Source: Triops longicaudatus
Lineage: Eukaryota > Arthropoda > Branchiopoda > Notostraca > Triopsidae
DNA length: 64,000 nucleotides
Assembly: GCA_022885665.1 (NCBI GenBank)
Contig: JAGQDJ010000125.1
Span: 124,001-188,000, forward strand
Direction: 5' to 3'
Position numbers and translations under genes: made by a program. The notes under the pieces are model-generated. The model did no database searches. It worked only from the letters and a program-made list of their open reading frames with translations, and was not told the origin of the DNA. This document shows, in pieces, positions 1-10,889 of the stretch. Numbering within the stretch: the stretch's first letter is position 1; every line of letters begins with the position of its first letter.

Positions 1-199
1 CACCGTTTTACTACAACATTGGGACAAATTAACCACGGAAGATAGATGTCTGTACAGAACGTTTTTGCATCATATAAGTCTCAAGAAATGGGAAGCTGCG
101 CCCCTGAACCTCTTCACAATTACGACACGAACGCTCTTATCCATGATTGGATTAATTGCTACATATGTTATTGTACTCTTACAAACTCAGTGTGCGTAA
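1..199 (+). CDS. Gustatory receptor-like protein, C-terminal fragment (cut by window edge)
   Basis: Only the last 65 residues lie in the window; the frame opens at base 2 and stops with TAA at 197-199. The segment matches the C-terminus of the complete receptor at 4696-6066 at about 53 of 65 positions. It includes the last membrane span and the TYVIVLLQ motif, the TYxxxxxQ signature of arthropod gustatory receptors. These are seven-transmembrane ligand-gated cation channels in the dendrites of chemosensory neurons. The fragment ends soon after the conserved Cys, whereas the downstream paralogue carries a tail of about 17 more residues. It is followed 1 kb later by an ionotropic receptor on the same strand. 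The ligand cannot be inferred, and whether the rest of the gene is intact cannot be seen. Confidence 0.85.
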   Translation, partial: TVLLQHWDKLTTEDRCLYRTFLHHISLKKWEAAPLNLFTITTRTLLSMIGLIATYVIVLLQTQCA

Positions 200-1191
200 A
201 TTAATCGAGTTTATTTCCCCAAAAGACCAATCAGATACAAGTTTGTAGAACCGTTGGTATCGTTATCACATAATAAATGAATGTAACGCAACGAAAAAGA
301 TACCCTTTCTATTGGTCTGCCTTTCTTCTTTTCATTTATATTTTATCTCAAATAGCTGAAGTATTTTTTCCAAAGAAAATGATCCAATGCGTTCAGCTGG
401 TCTATACGAACAACTGCATTTGAAAACTTTCTGCGAAAATCTAATTTCTGAATTTTGTCGTGCAATTTCTTGTTCGCATTCCATGTTCCGAAAGATACAA
501 GAAAAACAAAACGAAAACGCGCTTTTTCATTCAAAGTAGCCTCAGTTGTCTGTAACTCATAATTTTTGCAAATTTATGCTTCAAAAGAATCTCAATTTTA
601 GTAGAAACATTTTTTTAGAAACATTTTGACATAGTGAACCACCCTCGTTGCAAAATTGCCCATACAAAATCAGCCGTAAGACTATTGTCAATGACCTGCC
701 ATCTACAAAATGTCGATCAAAGCTTGTGCTGCCGCCGTGGCCGTAAGCCTAAAATTTTGTTTTCAATCGTTCTGAAAATTAAAATCAAATACGTAAAAGT
801 TATGTTTGTAACTACGAGGGGAAAATGTTTGCTCCCCTTTAGATGAAAGTATCGCTTCATCAACTCGGACAAATAACACTCCATAACTGAAAAGGAAAAT
901 TGAAAAGCCGGAAATTTGTTTTTGAAGGCTTTGCTGCTCCTTGTCAATCTTAAATGAACCGTTGCATCAACGAGGTTGGATTATAAATTCCATTTGTCTC
1001 CCCCTCTTATGAGATGAATTTACAAGTCAGTGGTATTCGCCTCCATATCGAATAAACGTGACAATTTAACCTTTCGGAAGTGGGAAAATGTTGTCACGGA
1101 ATGTTGAGTATTTTCATGCCCACTACGTGACATGCAGTACAGTTGTAAGGAACCATTTGATTAAATAATATTTGGTAAGTGGGATAGTACA
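200..1191. other. Intergenic, no gene seen
   Basis: AT-rich spacer between the first gustatory receptor and ionotropic receptor 1. The short open frames on both strands have no recognisable motif, no splice support and ordinary AT-rich composition. The promoter of the next gene lies at the right end. Confidence 0.6.
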
Positions 1192-1198
1192 TATAAAG
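1192..1198 (+). promoter_or_regulatory. TATA box of ionotropic receptor 1
   Basis: TATAAAG lies 43 nt upstream of the ATG at 1235. The paralogue at 10890 has TATTTAAA at nearly the same distance (47 nt), which supports a shared core promoter and very short 5' leaders in both genes. Confidence 0.5.
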
Positions 1199-1234
1199 GG
1201 GGTAGAAACGAATGTTTCTCAATCGGTTGTCAAA

Positions 1235-4188
1235 ATGCGATGGGTGGCTATACTCGAGCTTCTTTTGGCTTTAACGGCAGCAGTCCAAAGCTACCGCATA
1301 CGTAAGGAATTTTAAAATAATGATTTTATGAGTGTTTGATATGTTGCGTATTGTTTACCTAGGAGTGGTTTACGACAGTTTTTTCGTCAATTCCGTTAAC
1401 CGGCACTGGAAAGACTCGCTGGAATTATTGTTGCGACAACTTGTATTACAATACGGGGAAAAGCAGATCCAAATCGCAAAATTTCACCCCAGGTGTAAGT
1501 TTTTATTTCTCTTACTATAAAAGTTTTCTTAACATGAATTCTGAAATAAAATAGCCACTTAAATAACGTTTAATATAGTCTTGAAGCCATAATGTTTCTA
1601 AAAATGCAGGGAAAATTCGAACAAAAAGCAGTCATGAGGGTTTGACCGTGGACTTCAACACACCACCCACTTTGCTGTTCACCAACTGCGAAAACTCCAT
1701 GAAGTCAAGCAAGCGTGAAGTGGCTGGCAGTATTTTCAGCGTAAATTCAGAGCCATGTCAACAAGATTTGTCCAGTGCGATTCCTTTATCCTGGTCTCAA
1801 GTATTCACTACGATTTTGCCAAAAGAATGCGTTAATATTACCCATTTTTCTTTAAGGAGAATTGGTTTTGCTTCTATGCGCGCATTCAACAGTGGATAGT
1901 GCACGTTACTGGGAATCCCATAAAGAACAAGATCTTCCAGAATTATCAAACTACTACGAAGTTACCTCAAGGATGTAATTACAATTGGCAGAATACTCGT
2001 TACTCAACGGCGAAAAGTAAACTCGAGTCTGCGAAATGGCATGTTAAAGGCAAGACTATACCTGTTGGCGTTTTTCATGTAAGATATTCTAGATAAACGT
2101 GGAACATATCATGTACGCGACTTCTAGATCTCTCCGTCGAGTCTCGTAATAACGGATGCAAACAACACTGTTGTCAGCTTCACGAGTCAAATACGGAACT
2201 TGACTGATCTCCTGTTTTATGCACTTAAAGCCAAGTATTCATGTAAAAGAAAGCATTGATAGTTTTAATTCAATTTTAAGTGTAGCTTTACGCCAAAGGC
2301 TCCTCCAGATGGTAGTATGGGTTTTTATCGAAATGGCTCTTGGAACGGTCTTGTTGGCATGATGCTCAAAGGGGTTCGCTTGCCAATGAGTAATTTAGTT
2401 CAATAATGAGCAGGAATGTTAGGAGATCGCACTTGGCTCTGCGCCTTTTTTTATGACGCATGAGCGTTACGCTGGAATAGACTACACTTCAATAATCTCC
2501 GATAATGTGAACACCATAATCATTCGAGCTCCCCTAGAAGAAACAAAATTATGGACGGCTATTACTGTCTTTGAATGGATAGTAAGTAGAAATCTCATGA
2601 GCTTCATTTTGTTAGTATTTTAGCTCTAGCCAGCTAATTTTTTGCATTTATTTTCGTGTTTTTATAATTATATTTATGTATTGTTACGTTCTACTCATTT
2701 TCAAATTCCTTTTATTCGTTTCTTCCAATTTACATCAACACCAAAAACGAACTCCAATACAAAATCACACAGAAACACTCTCCTTCTCTTGCTAACTCTC
2801 ACTTTAAATTTCCAACAATCAATTTGTACGCTAAAGAAATGGGTTTGGTTCAAAAGAAGGTCAAAAAGGAACTAACTATTACAGGCTGGGTGCAGGGGAT
2901 TTCATTCTTGCCAACAATGAATTTTAGGATTCATTGTTGGGCGGCTACGAAATTTACTCTTGGGTAACAACGAACGCCACAGTATTTTATTATTCAGTTG
3001 TCTTTGTGTGCTGTTTTATTTCTAGTCATTTACGTGAAAGCGTAGAATTGAACACAACTATTTTGCTTTGTATAGGCTATGGTGTTCATTAATGACAGTC
3101 ATTTTTTTTTAAGATTTGGCTTTGTCTGCTCATAAGCATGACTGTAATAGCCGGAATGTTGCTGTTCATTTTGCGCTGGTACAAAGTGAAGTTCGGTGAC
3201 TTTTCATATCTTCTTATCTACGTTCTACGGATTTCCATTGGACAAGGTAAAATGTCAAACATTCACATACAGAGGTAACGTGGATTCATAGGAGAGGATT
3301 TGCCTGTTCGCCATTTTACGGTGAGGATACTGGCAGCCGTTTGGTGCCTAGTGGCGGTAGTTTTGGTTAACGCATATACCTCAACACTGATGTCGTCGCT
3401 TATCGTTCCATATATGCCTCCTGCTGCGGATTCATTGGAAGATTTGGCGTACCGAAGCAATTTGGAGCCTTTGGCGAGAAGCGGAACTTCGTGGGAGACG
3501 CTGATCTTGGTACAGTACTTGAAGAAGAGAAGTACTGTACTCTAAGCGAGCCTAATCTACTATATTTTAATTCTTCCTGTGCAGAATTCTAACCTCGAAG
3601 CGATGAAAGTGGTTGCACAGAAAGCCCTTAGCAATCCAACCAAGTTTTGGGTAGCGAGCACCCAAGAAGGTATCAAGCGCGTTCTGACAGGAAAACATGC
3701 CTATTTGTCGGTAAGAGAAAATTTAAAATTGTTTCCGAACTGAAGTTTGATTGTTGCCTACAGACACTAGGTTTGCTACAACATGAAGTTGCTACTGACT
3801 TTGAGGCGTGTGGCCGATGTCGGTTGTATATTACGAAACGGAGTTTCAGTAAACAATATTACGCTGCGACAGTGCCTAAGGGAGGCCCTGCTAATGAAGC
3901 TTACAGTTATGGGTACTTGGAATTTTAACGCAATTATATTCTTTCATAATTAGCGTATATTTTAGGATTGACTTACTGAACCAACACGGCTGGGTAAAAT
4001 ACTGGGATCTTACAGATTCTTCAAGTCGTAAACCCGGAACTATGGCATGTCTTAAATCCAAGCCTCAGGCTACCTCCAGACTGTTAGAATTGACTGATGT
4101 AGTCAGCGCGTTTCTCATATTAGCCATCGGGACACTTTCGTCCCTTGTTTTGCTTTTTTGTGAAAATTTAGTTAGGCACAAATATTAA
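1235..4188 (+). CDS. Ionotropic receptor (variant ionotropic glutamate receptor) 1
   Basis: Twelve exons: 1235-1301, 1363-1494, 1610-1800, 1857-2078, 2128-2234, 2286-2373, 2423-2581, 3114-3246, 3292-3509, 3585-3710, 3764-3912, 3966-4188 (604 aa). Exon 1 is a signal peptide. Exons 2-7 form an extracellular part with the ligand-binding S1 lobe, including a MGFYRNGSWNGLVGMML stretch typical of the family. TM1 is in exon 8; exon 9 carries the NAYTSTLMSSL segment, the counterpart of the SYTANLxxF gate helix of glutamate receptors. Exons 10-11 encode the S2 lobe, and exon 12 the last span, ending FCENLV. Such proteins are chemosensory cation channels. It is 40-50% similar by eye to the gene at 10890, and every intron has the same phase. 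Donor 6 (GTTCGC) is weak. Intron 7 contains a palindromic repeat. The ligand and co-receptor are unknown. Confidence 0.88.
2911..2984. repeat. Dispersed repeat with perfect 12-bp palindrome, inside an intron
   Basis: CCAACAATGAAT at 2911-2922 is exactly mirrored by ATTCATTGTTGG at 2929-2940 across a 6-nt loop. The stretch 2921-2984 then matches the reverse complement of 63936-64000 at all but about four positions. Two copies 61 kb apart in opposite orientation, one starting in a hairpin, suggest the end of a small inverted-repeat transposon. The copy sits in intron 7 of ionotropic receptor 1; the paralogue's intron 7 lacks it. Confidence 0.7.
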
Positions 4189-4695
4189 CCCCACTAAGAA
4201 CAATTGTTTATGCGCACGGGCTTACATTTTAATTCGAGTAGATTTCACAGCGTTGACCAGGGTGAAGAATAGTAACGCTTGGAAGTTATATTACTTTGGT
4301 TGAGCGAATATTAAAATGTGTATGTGCATAGAATAGATTTAGTATGTTGTGAAAAAAGGCTTGGAGAACAATAATACGAACATTTTGCATTTTTTTACTG
4401 GAGTTGCAAGTTTTATACACAACAAATACGGTATCCACAACATATAAACGGAACGTCCTACGTCAACCAAGTCAACCTTTCACTTAAATTACCTCTTAAG
4501 ATCTTATCCCTTCATAAGTTATAAAACCCAATAAACGAAAAGGTTTTGAATATCGCATTCACAGTATCGATCTAAAAATTTCACCGGAACCAATCAAGCT
4601 TAAGGCTAGAACATTCTAGAATCATCTTTTCAGAAAGTAGTCAGCCATTCGCTTTCAAGTTAGTCCATTCGTTATTGAGACCTAAACTGCACTAA
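4189..4695. other. Intergenic with probable TATA box at 4520-4526
   Basis: Spacer between ionotropic receptor 1 and the gustatory receptor. It holds a TATAAAA at 4520-4526, about 170 nt before the receptor ATG, a reasonable core promoter if the 5' leader is about 145 nt. Nothing else was recognised. Confidence 0.4.
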
Positions 4696-6066
4696 ATGCA
4701 CACCATGGTTGTCGAAAAGTACACCATTCCTCTGGAGCGCAATATTGCACCACTTTACAATTTTGCAACAGCCGCCGGCGTAATTTTACCTTTCAAGTAT
4801 CCACCAGGATTTTGTGGCATATTCTTTTACATGCGGTACGTCGTAATTTTCCTGGTAGGATTTGGCTTGTGCTCCGAAATAGTCTTTGGTGTGTATTCTA
4901 TGGCTAAGGATATGTCCAGCAGTAGTAACATGCAGACATTCGTCATAACGTTCACGAAGTTTCTTTATTACCCGCTGCCCATTACCGTGTTGACTACGTT
5001 CACTTGGAACCGTGCTTCTGTTCGCAATTTCTTACAAAAGTGGACGCTTCTGGAGAAACCTCTCGACATTCCGAACATGAGAGAAGACACTTCTTCGAAC
5101 CGCTACCGCTTACTTTGCATGCTGGCCAATACTATAGTTATCATAGTTTTAGCAACACTCATTATCAGCGTGTTTGGTAATGTGGGTCAGTCGCCGAAAA
5201 TCGGAAATCATTCTGCACCGCAAATATCTTTCACAATCTATATCACCATTATATTACGATTAACGGTGTTTTTTTACGCATTATTACTTCAAAACTTTGG
5301 AGAACACATGGCCACTTTTGCTTACCGTCACCTTGCGTTTGTCCTTGTCAAAATAGAAAAAGCCTTTCTAGAAGAAATAAGCCTCCTGGCACAAGAAAAA
5401 TATGACCCCTTTTCAGTAATACCACTTTCTAGCCAAACGAGCAAGTGTGTAAATACAATAACTTACCCGAAATGTGAGCGCAAACAGCGCAGTACGACAA
5501 AATCGGTTTCTTACCGAGACGCCATTACAACACTTATGCAGCGAACCGAGTACCAAGACCAGCTGGTGAAAGAGGCTCAGAAACTTTTCGACCCGGTTCT
5601 ATTTGTTAGCTACACAGTGTCGTTTTTCACGACATGCTCTACGAGTTACTTCTTGTTCTTGTCATTGCAGCTGCAGAACTTCGCAGATCTATCTCTTGCT
5701 AACTATGCCATCTTTACCACCAGTTTTAGTCAATTTATCCTAATAATTAAACTAATATTCCTGACGACCATGTGCAACAGTCTGCCAAAACAGTTAGAAG
5801 AACTTCAAAACACAGTGAGCACCGTTTTACTCCAGCATTGGGATAAGCTAACCACAGAAGACAGGAGTTTGTACCGAAATTGTCTACGCCATCTAAGTCT
5901 GAAGAAATGGGCAGCTACACCACTGGGCCTCTTCACCATAACTACTCATACGCTCTTATCAATGATTGGTTTAATTGCAACTTATGTCATTGTTCTGTTA
6001 CAAGCTCAATGTAGCGAATCAACAAATGTGGGTAGCCTACACGTCAACAAGACGCAAGTGATTTGA
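4696..6066 (+). CDS. Gustatory receptor-like seven-transmembrane protein
   Basis: One uninterrupted exon of 456 codons. Seven hydrophobic spans are visible near residues 45-65, 83-103, 139-158, 175-200, 300-325, 335-360 and 422-446. The last contains TYVIVLLQ followed by Cys, the C-terminal signature of the arthropod gustatory receptor (7tm_7) family. A long loop at about 225-290 separates spans 4 and 5. Family members are ligand-gated cation channels with an intracellular N-terminus, acting in chemosensory neurons. The first ATG is chosen because a second in-frame start would leave a similar N-terminus and no splice acceptor is evident upstream. The C-terminus closely matches the fragment at 1-199. 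The ligand class cannot be read from the sequence; lack of introns is unusual for this family but may reflect lineage-specific intron loss. Confidence 0.85.
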   Translation: MHTMVVEKYTIPLERNIAPLYNFATAAGVILPFKYPPGFCGIFFYMRYVVIFLVGFGLCSEIVFGVYSMAKDMSSSSNMQTFVITFTKFLYYPLPITVLTTFTWNRASVRNFLQKWTLLEKPLDIPNMREDTSSNRYRLLCMLANTIVIIVLATLIISVFGNVGQSPKIGNHSAPQISFTIYITIILRLTVFFYALLLQNFGEHMATFAYRHLAFVLVKIEKAFLEEISLLAQEKYDPFSVIPLSSQTSKCVNTITYPKCERKQRSTTKSVSYRDAITTLMQRTEYQDQLVKEAQKLFDPVLFVSYTVSFFTTCSTSYFLFLSLQLQNFADLSLANYAIFTTSFSQFILIIKLIFLTTMCNSLPKQLEELQNTVSTVLLQHWDKLTTEDRSLYRNCLRHLSLKKWAATPLGLFTITTHTLLSMIGLIATYVIVLLQAQCSESTNVGSLHVNKTQVI

Positions 6067-6074
6067 GAAGCTTG

Positions 6075-6130
6075 CTATTGTTATCTCACACGAGGAACGT
6101 AAAACTATTGTTATCTCACACGAGGAGCGG
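6075..6130. repeat. Two tandem copies of a 30-bp unit after the gustatory receptor stop
   Basis: CTATTGTTATCTCACACGAG begins at 6075 and again at 6105, so the period is 30 bp with almost no differences. It starts nine bases after the stop codon and so lies in the probable 3' untranslated region. Confidence 0.8.
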
Positions 6131-6230
6131 AATACATTATCGTCAACTAGGGATATTATGAAAAAAAAATGCGGCTTTTCTTTTTCTATCCTGTTTCGGC
6201 TAATATTTGAGTAAAAAGGAAACACAAAGT

Positions 6231-6231
<1 letters not shown>

Positions 6232-6265
<34 letters not shown>
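6232..6265. repeat. Homopolymer T tract of 34 nt
   Basis: An unbroken run of T. On the minus strand it is a poly-A run, which could be a retroelement or retrocopy tail, but no body of such an element was recognised beside it; assembly length here is unreliable. Confidence 0.85.
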
Positions 6266-6269
<4 letters not shown>

Positions 6270-6968
6270 AACCATAGAGAATCGAATGAGATACTGAGTT
6301 TTACTTTGTGTGCGTCATATGTGAGTATTCTACTTTTGAAGTATGTGTTCAAATTTTCCATTCATGTCATAGTGACTTGGACAGAAAAATAAAACATGAA
6401 AATAACAAAAAGGCAAAATTATGTACAACTTTTGGCATTCAACGACTGTGTATGTGCCTTATCTATGAATCAGCAGGCTCTAGCTTTTGTGTGTGTGGTA
6501 TATCAAGAAAAAAAGGGCTAAAATGGTCCTTAGCGCTACTCGGTCGGTATTTTTATGAGCTTTTTGTACAAGCTTACCGCGACATACTTTTCTAGGCATG
6601 AATGTCTGGTACGAGGTCAAAGCGCATTGGGTTAAAATGGATCACTCACAGTTCAGACACACCTTCTAAAAAGAACGTTTCTTACACAAAATACTACGTC
6701 CAGGTAGCAAAAACTGAGTAACACTCGCTTACTGATTCAGTTTGCTCCAGTAAATGGAACAACTTACAACTAGAAAGAATATGGAGTTGAATTTTCTTCG
6801 CGGAATACGTAAGATGAAAAATTATTTCAATGTTTAAACTGAAATTCACATAAATATTTGTACTCACATTCTTGTTTTATATTATTATTTACAAAGACGT
6901 GTTTTATTATTTAAAAAGAATTATTTTAAACCCATTATTTTAAAAATAATAATGTAATAAAAAGAACG
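6266..6968. other. Intergenic, strongly AT-rich, no gene seen
   Basis: Contains an AATAAA at about 6388 that could end the gustatory-receptor transcript. Overlapping short open frames at 6207-6595 have no recognisable content. The last 150 bases before 6969 are almost pure A/T. Confidence 0.5.
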
Positions 6969-9328
6969 ATGACTTTAAGTAATATTTATTATTTAAATGA
7001 TGATTTTAATAATTTACGACTTATTTTACAACTATTCATTATAGGTGTGATAATTTTAATTTTGACGCTACCGAAGTTGAGTTTCGGCGAATGCGTCTTT
7101 GGAGTCAACAATGCTTCGCAACTAGTACTCCGAAATCAGACGCTCTTGGGTATTTTGAACGATACGTTGCTCAGCTCGACAGACGCCGGTGATGCTGCGG
7201 TTTCCACTGTGTCAGATTTTAGATTATGGACGTACCTGAAAGTCAATAATTCTGTAACACCAACAAGCTATTTGGATTTCGTTAGTAAAGGAAGAATGCT
7301 GCAAATTAACTGGACCATCGGTAAGGATTTCGACATTAGCTATTTTTACGAAAGTGAGTATTACTGAATGCATAATATTTTGTAGCAACTCGCGGAGCGA
7401 AAACAAACGAAACTTCCGAATCACGCACCATAGCGTCGTACATCATTACGGAATTTGTGGCACCACTGCATTCCAAGCTACAAGCGTTAGCTGTGCAATG
7501 CAGCTTTTCATTGGGAATTTTTCGGCCTTTTATCACGCAGTTTCAGTTTACCGGGATTACAATGCCGTCAATTGCTACACCAACACCAACACTTGACCTG
7601 AATTGCATTGCGGGTATAATAATTTATTTATCGATTGCTAATGGATAAAATCTTTGTATTGTACGAAATAGGAAGTATGTTTCTTTGGCGTGTTTCAACG
7701 GATTATTTGTTTGTTTCTGCATTTATGAATAAAAATGGAATGCATTTTGCAAATTTAGCCACGGCAGTTGAGCAGACAGTAACATCGCAAGACACTAAAA
7801 GATGATTTGATATTAAAATTATCTTTTTAACTTCTAGTTCGACCAATACTATCGAAGACACACTGTCTTGAACAAAGACTTTGTACGAGTCAATATTATA
7901 GATGCCTTTGCTGGCAGTCTTGATTACACTGTGCTCCACATGGAAATTTATTTCCTAAACGAGACCTTCGATTCTGCGTATATTACTAAACTGACAGTTC
8001 TTGCTAATATTCCTATCATGTACTACGCTGATCCCAGCAAGTCGTCAAGTACGGCAGTGAAAATTAGGCCAGATGCGTCGTACACTTACATTATAAATGG
8101 TAAGATATTTTTTTAAGTAATACAAAGCAATTTTCATTATTCGCACTGTATTTAGTCACTACTCTGAGTTCTACAAGTACAAGCACAAGTGCTGCCACAA
8201 CGACCACGGCCACAACCATCCCGTCTACTTCAGTTTCAACGCTAACTGACATAGCAACAACTTCGGCTGTCTTGAGCACATTAACTGAAACGCCGACAGC
8301 TGCCGCCACTGTAACGACCAGTTCTACTGACGCCAGCACTTTGTTTGTGTCTTTCACAACTGTTGCGACAACGCTTAGTTCAAACGAACTTACCGTCAAT
8401 CCGCAAAACACGTCCTTTCTCTCGAGTTCTACACATCAGTTAGAGTTATCAACTGGAGTAATAAGTAACGAGACCATACTTGTGAACTTTACAACGCTAC
8501 CTGGCGATTTCATATCCATGTCTTCGAATGCTACTGTAGCGCTGTCCAGTAGCAATAATAATACCCATGAAACAACTTCACTGGTAGCTGAAAATAGGAA
8601 CACTACTGTAGCACCGCTAGATGGAAGCACTAGCCTAGAAAGTTCTACGGTTTCAAGAAATTTTGCCGATTTAGTGTCAAGCAACATATCGTATACCAGT
8701 TCTGTAACTACCCAACTTTTCCAAACAACTTTTGGTTCTACGAAAGGCAATTCTATGTATGAAACTACCGTCAGTTCAAACATACTGCCTAACACGAATT
8801 CAACCCCGAATTCAAGCACTCTGTCAGGTGGCAGTGTACCCTTTCAAACTACTTTTAAGTCGAATGTGTTGTTCAACACTGATCCTAGCTCAAGTAATGG
8901 TACCAGTAACGGTTATAGTACTAGTAACGGTACCAGCAATGGAAGTATGAATGGTTTCGGCAATACGTACTTAACGCACAACGTGAACGAAAGTACGTTC
9001 GATCCTGATCCATACTTTAAACCAACGGCTCCTGTGATCAGAAAAATATACAACGGTAGCGTAAAAATTAGTTTCATTATTTGATTTTTAATTTCTTTTG
9101 TACATTCTAGATCACATTCTACTGCATCAAGTTGGTCCAATGGCTCCGTTAACCGAAAAGTTGGCTTTTTTGAACATTACTATACCTTTCGCTCTCGGTA
9201 TGTCGCTCGAGTTCTGCTTTACATTTTTAGAGCTAATATTCTATCTTTCCGAAGGAATTTCTGTTGCAGTCATTGCTTGCATATTGTGCTTACAAGCTGA
9301 ATGGCTAAGTGGGAAAAGCGTAGCTTAA
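6969..9328 (+). CDS. Orphan mucin-like Ser/Thr-rich membrane protein
   Basis: Six exons fit in phase: 6969-7353, 7386-7613, 7672-7778, 7838-8099, 8156-9055, 9111-9328 (2,100 nt, 699 aa). I do not recognise the family. A hydrophobic stretch at about residues 17-36 is a signal peptide or signal anchor. A globular part of roughly 290 residues with several N-glycosylation sequons follows. Exon 5 is about 300 residues dominated by Ser, Thr and Asn, as in heavily O-glycosylated stalks. The last exon has a hydrophobic segment near the C-terminus (FCFTFLELIFY and VAVIACILCL), so the protein is probably cell-surface bound. It lies between a gustatory and an ionotropic receptor on the same strand, suggesting but not proving a role in chemosensory tissue. 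Exon 3 is the least certain: it is short and was added because it restores phase exactly. Confidence 0.6.
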
Positions 9329-10842
9329 AATGAAAGTATTGAGTTTTCTCTTGTGTCCATTTTCCAATATCCACTTTGCTTAAGTACACACATCATTACA
9401 AGTTTTCTGCAGAGACTCTCATTCAGAAATATGTAAAGTGTTCCTGAACTTTTCGATGCTCTAATACACGAGTAATAGAATTCCACTACGTGTTGCGACC
9501 AGTTTTTTATGTATTTTTTATATTTATTTATAAGATTTTTGCAATGCTAGCAACAAACGTTTCTAGTGTTCTTTGGTGGACAAAAGTGAAAACACTGTTG
9601 CTATGTGAACTCGAATGTACGGAGCACTACAACAGAAAACGGAGCTTAACGATTGTGTTTGAACGGTCCAGATTAACTTATTCTGCTGCTAAGAGCCTCA
9701 ATGCATTCGAATTCTTGCCCAAAAAAGGCAGCGAAAATAAGTGACAAAAATCATTTACCTTTCCTTGGTATGAAATATACATGGTAGAGAGAAAGAATGC
9801 CAAATGGGGGTAATAGAACATTTATATCCAACAACTCTATTGCATTGCTTTACGCTACCTTTTACAACTGGCTTATTACTGTGTAGTATCAACAGACCAC
9901 GCCTTCAGCAGTAACTGGGGAGCCTTTTAGTTCCGGCGAAATCGATGTAAAAATAGGCCAAAAGGTGAACACTATCAGTGATATCGTTTACACCAATGGG
10001 TAGGGCTGGTATCATACCAGTCCTTAATTAAAACTGCTTCCAAAACTTAAAAAAAAACATAGGAATACACATTTCTTACCATTGCAACGCAACGCTTTCT
10101 TTTCGTCTAATTATTTTCAAACGAGTGACAGATAAACACATCGCGAAACACTGTATAGGCGTTATGTGACTCCGTAAAAAGGGATTGATTCTGACTACCC
10201 AGGTGGTTCAGGCAAACTTTGTTAGGCCCGCTGTTTAATGATACATACTGTTATTTAATATTTCAATGCAAGCAATGCTAGTGAATTACATGTATTCATT
10301 TCAGCTTTTCTTCGCTCTTTCTCAGCGAATTTCGTGTTATTTTAGCTGCCATTTCGCTATTTTTTTCTTAAGAGTTTATTTGGTTTTTGGAAAATTTTCT
10401 GATATTTTTTCTGCTTTCTTTATATAGACTAATAAAATAATCCATTACGACTTTCTGCAAAGCTCTCAAGAGCATGTGCACCTTTCTATACCATTTAAAG
10501 TTTGCAACTAATATCAGAGCTGTACATGAAAAACTGATCCCTTTGCTGCAAGCTTAACACGAAGAACTCCGTACTTGCCATATCTCAAGTTCCGTGACAT
10601 TTGAAGTGCAAGTTCTATAATAGATGCCATTTTTCTCAGAAAATTCTCCGTAGCTAAACGTTTCACTCATAAATTCCATCTTTGCTTTGAGAACGGCTGT
10701 GCTGCGGGCAAAATGGTGTATAAAACTTTCGGGAGTCATAAAGCCGCTATTAATTTTTCAGATGGGAGTTTCCTAACTTACTGCACGTAGGTGCCTTCTT
10801 TCCTCTCAAATTCACCCATGACACAAATGTGGGCATAACCGC
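9329..10842. other. Intergenic, no gene seen
   Basis: 1.5 kb spacer upstream of ionotropic receptor 2. Open frames at 9490-9744 (+) and 10554-10739 (-) lack motifs and splice partners. Confidence 0.5.
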
Positions 10843-10850
10843 TATTTAAA
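10843..10850 (+). promoter_or_regulatory. TATA-like box of ionotropic receptor 2
   Basis: TATTTAAA lies 47 nt before the ATG at 10890, in the same relative place as the TATA box of the paralogous receptor at 1235. Confidence 0.45.
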
Positions 10851-10889
10851 GGCAAGAAGAATGAGAGCTTGTCAGAACTTTCAGTCAAA

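Noticed and set aside
8091..8819. Val-rich minus-strand frames opposite the mucin-like exon
   Set aside because: They arise from reading the Ser/Thr repeat codons in antisense.
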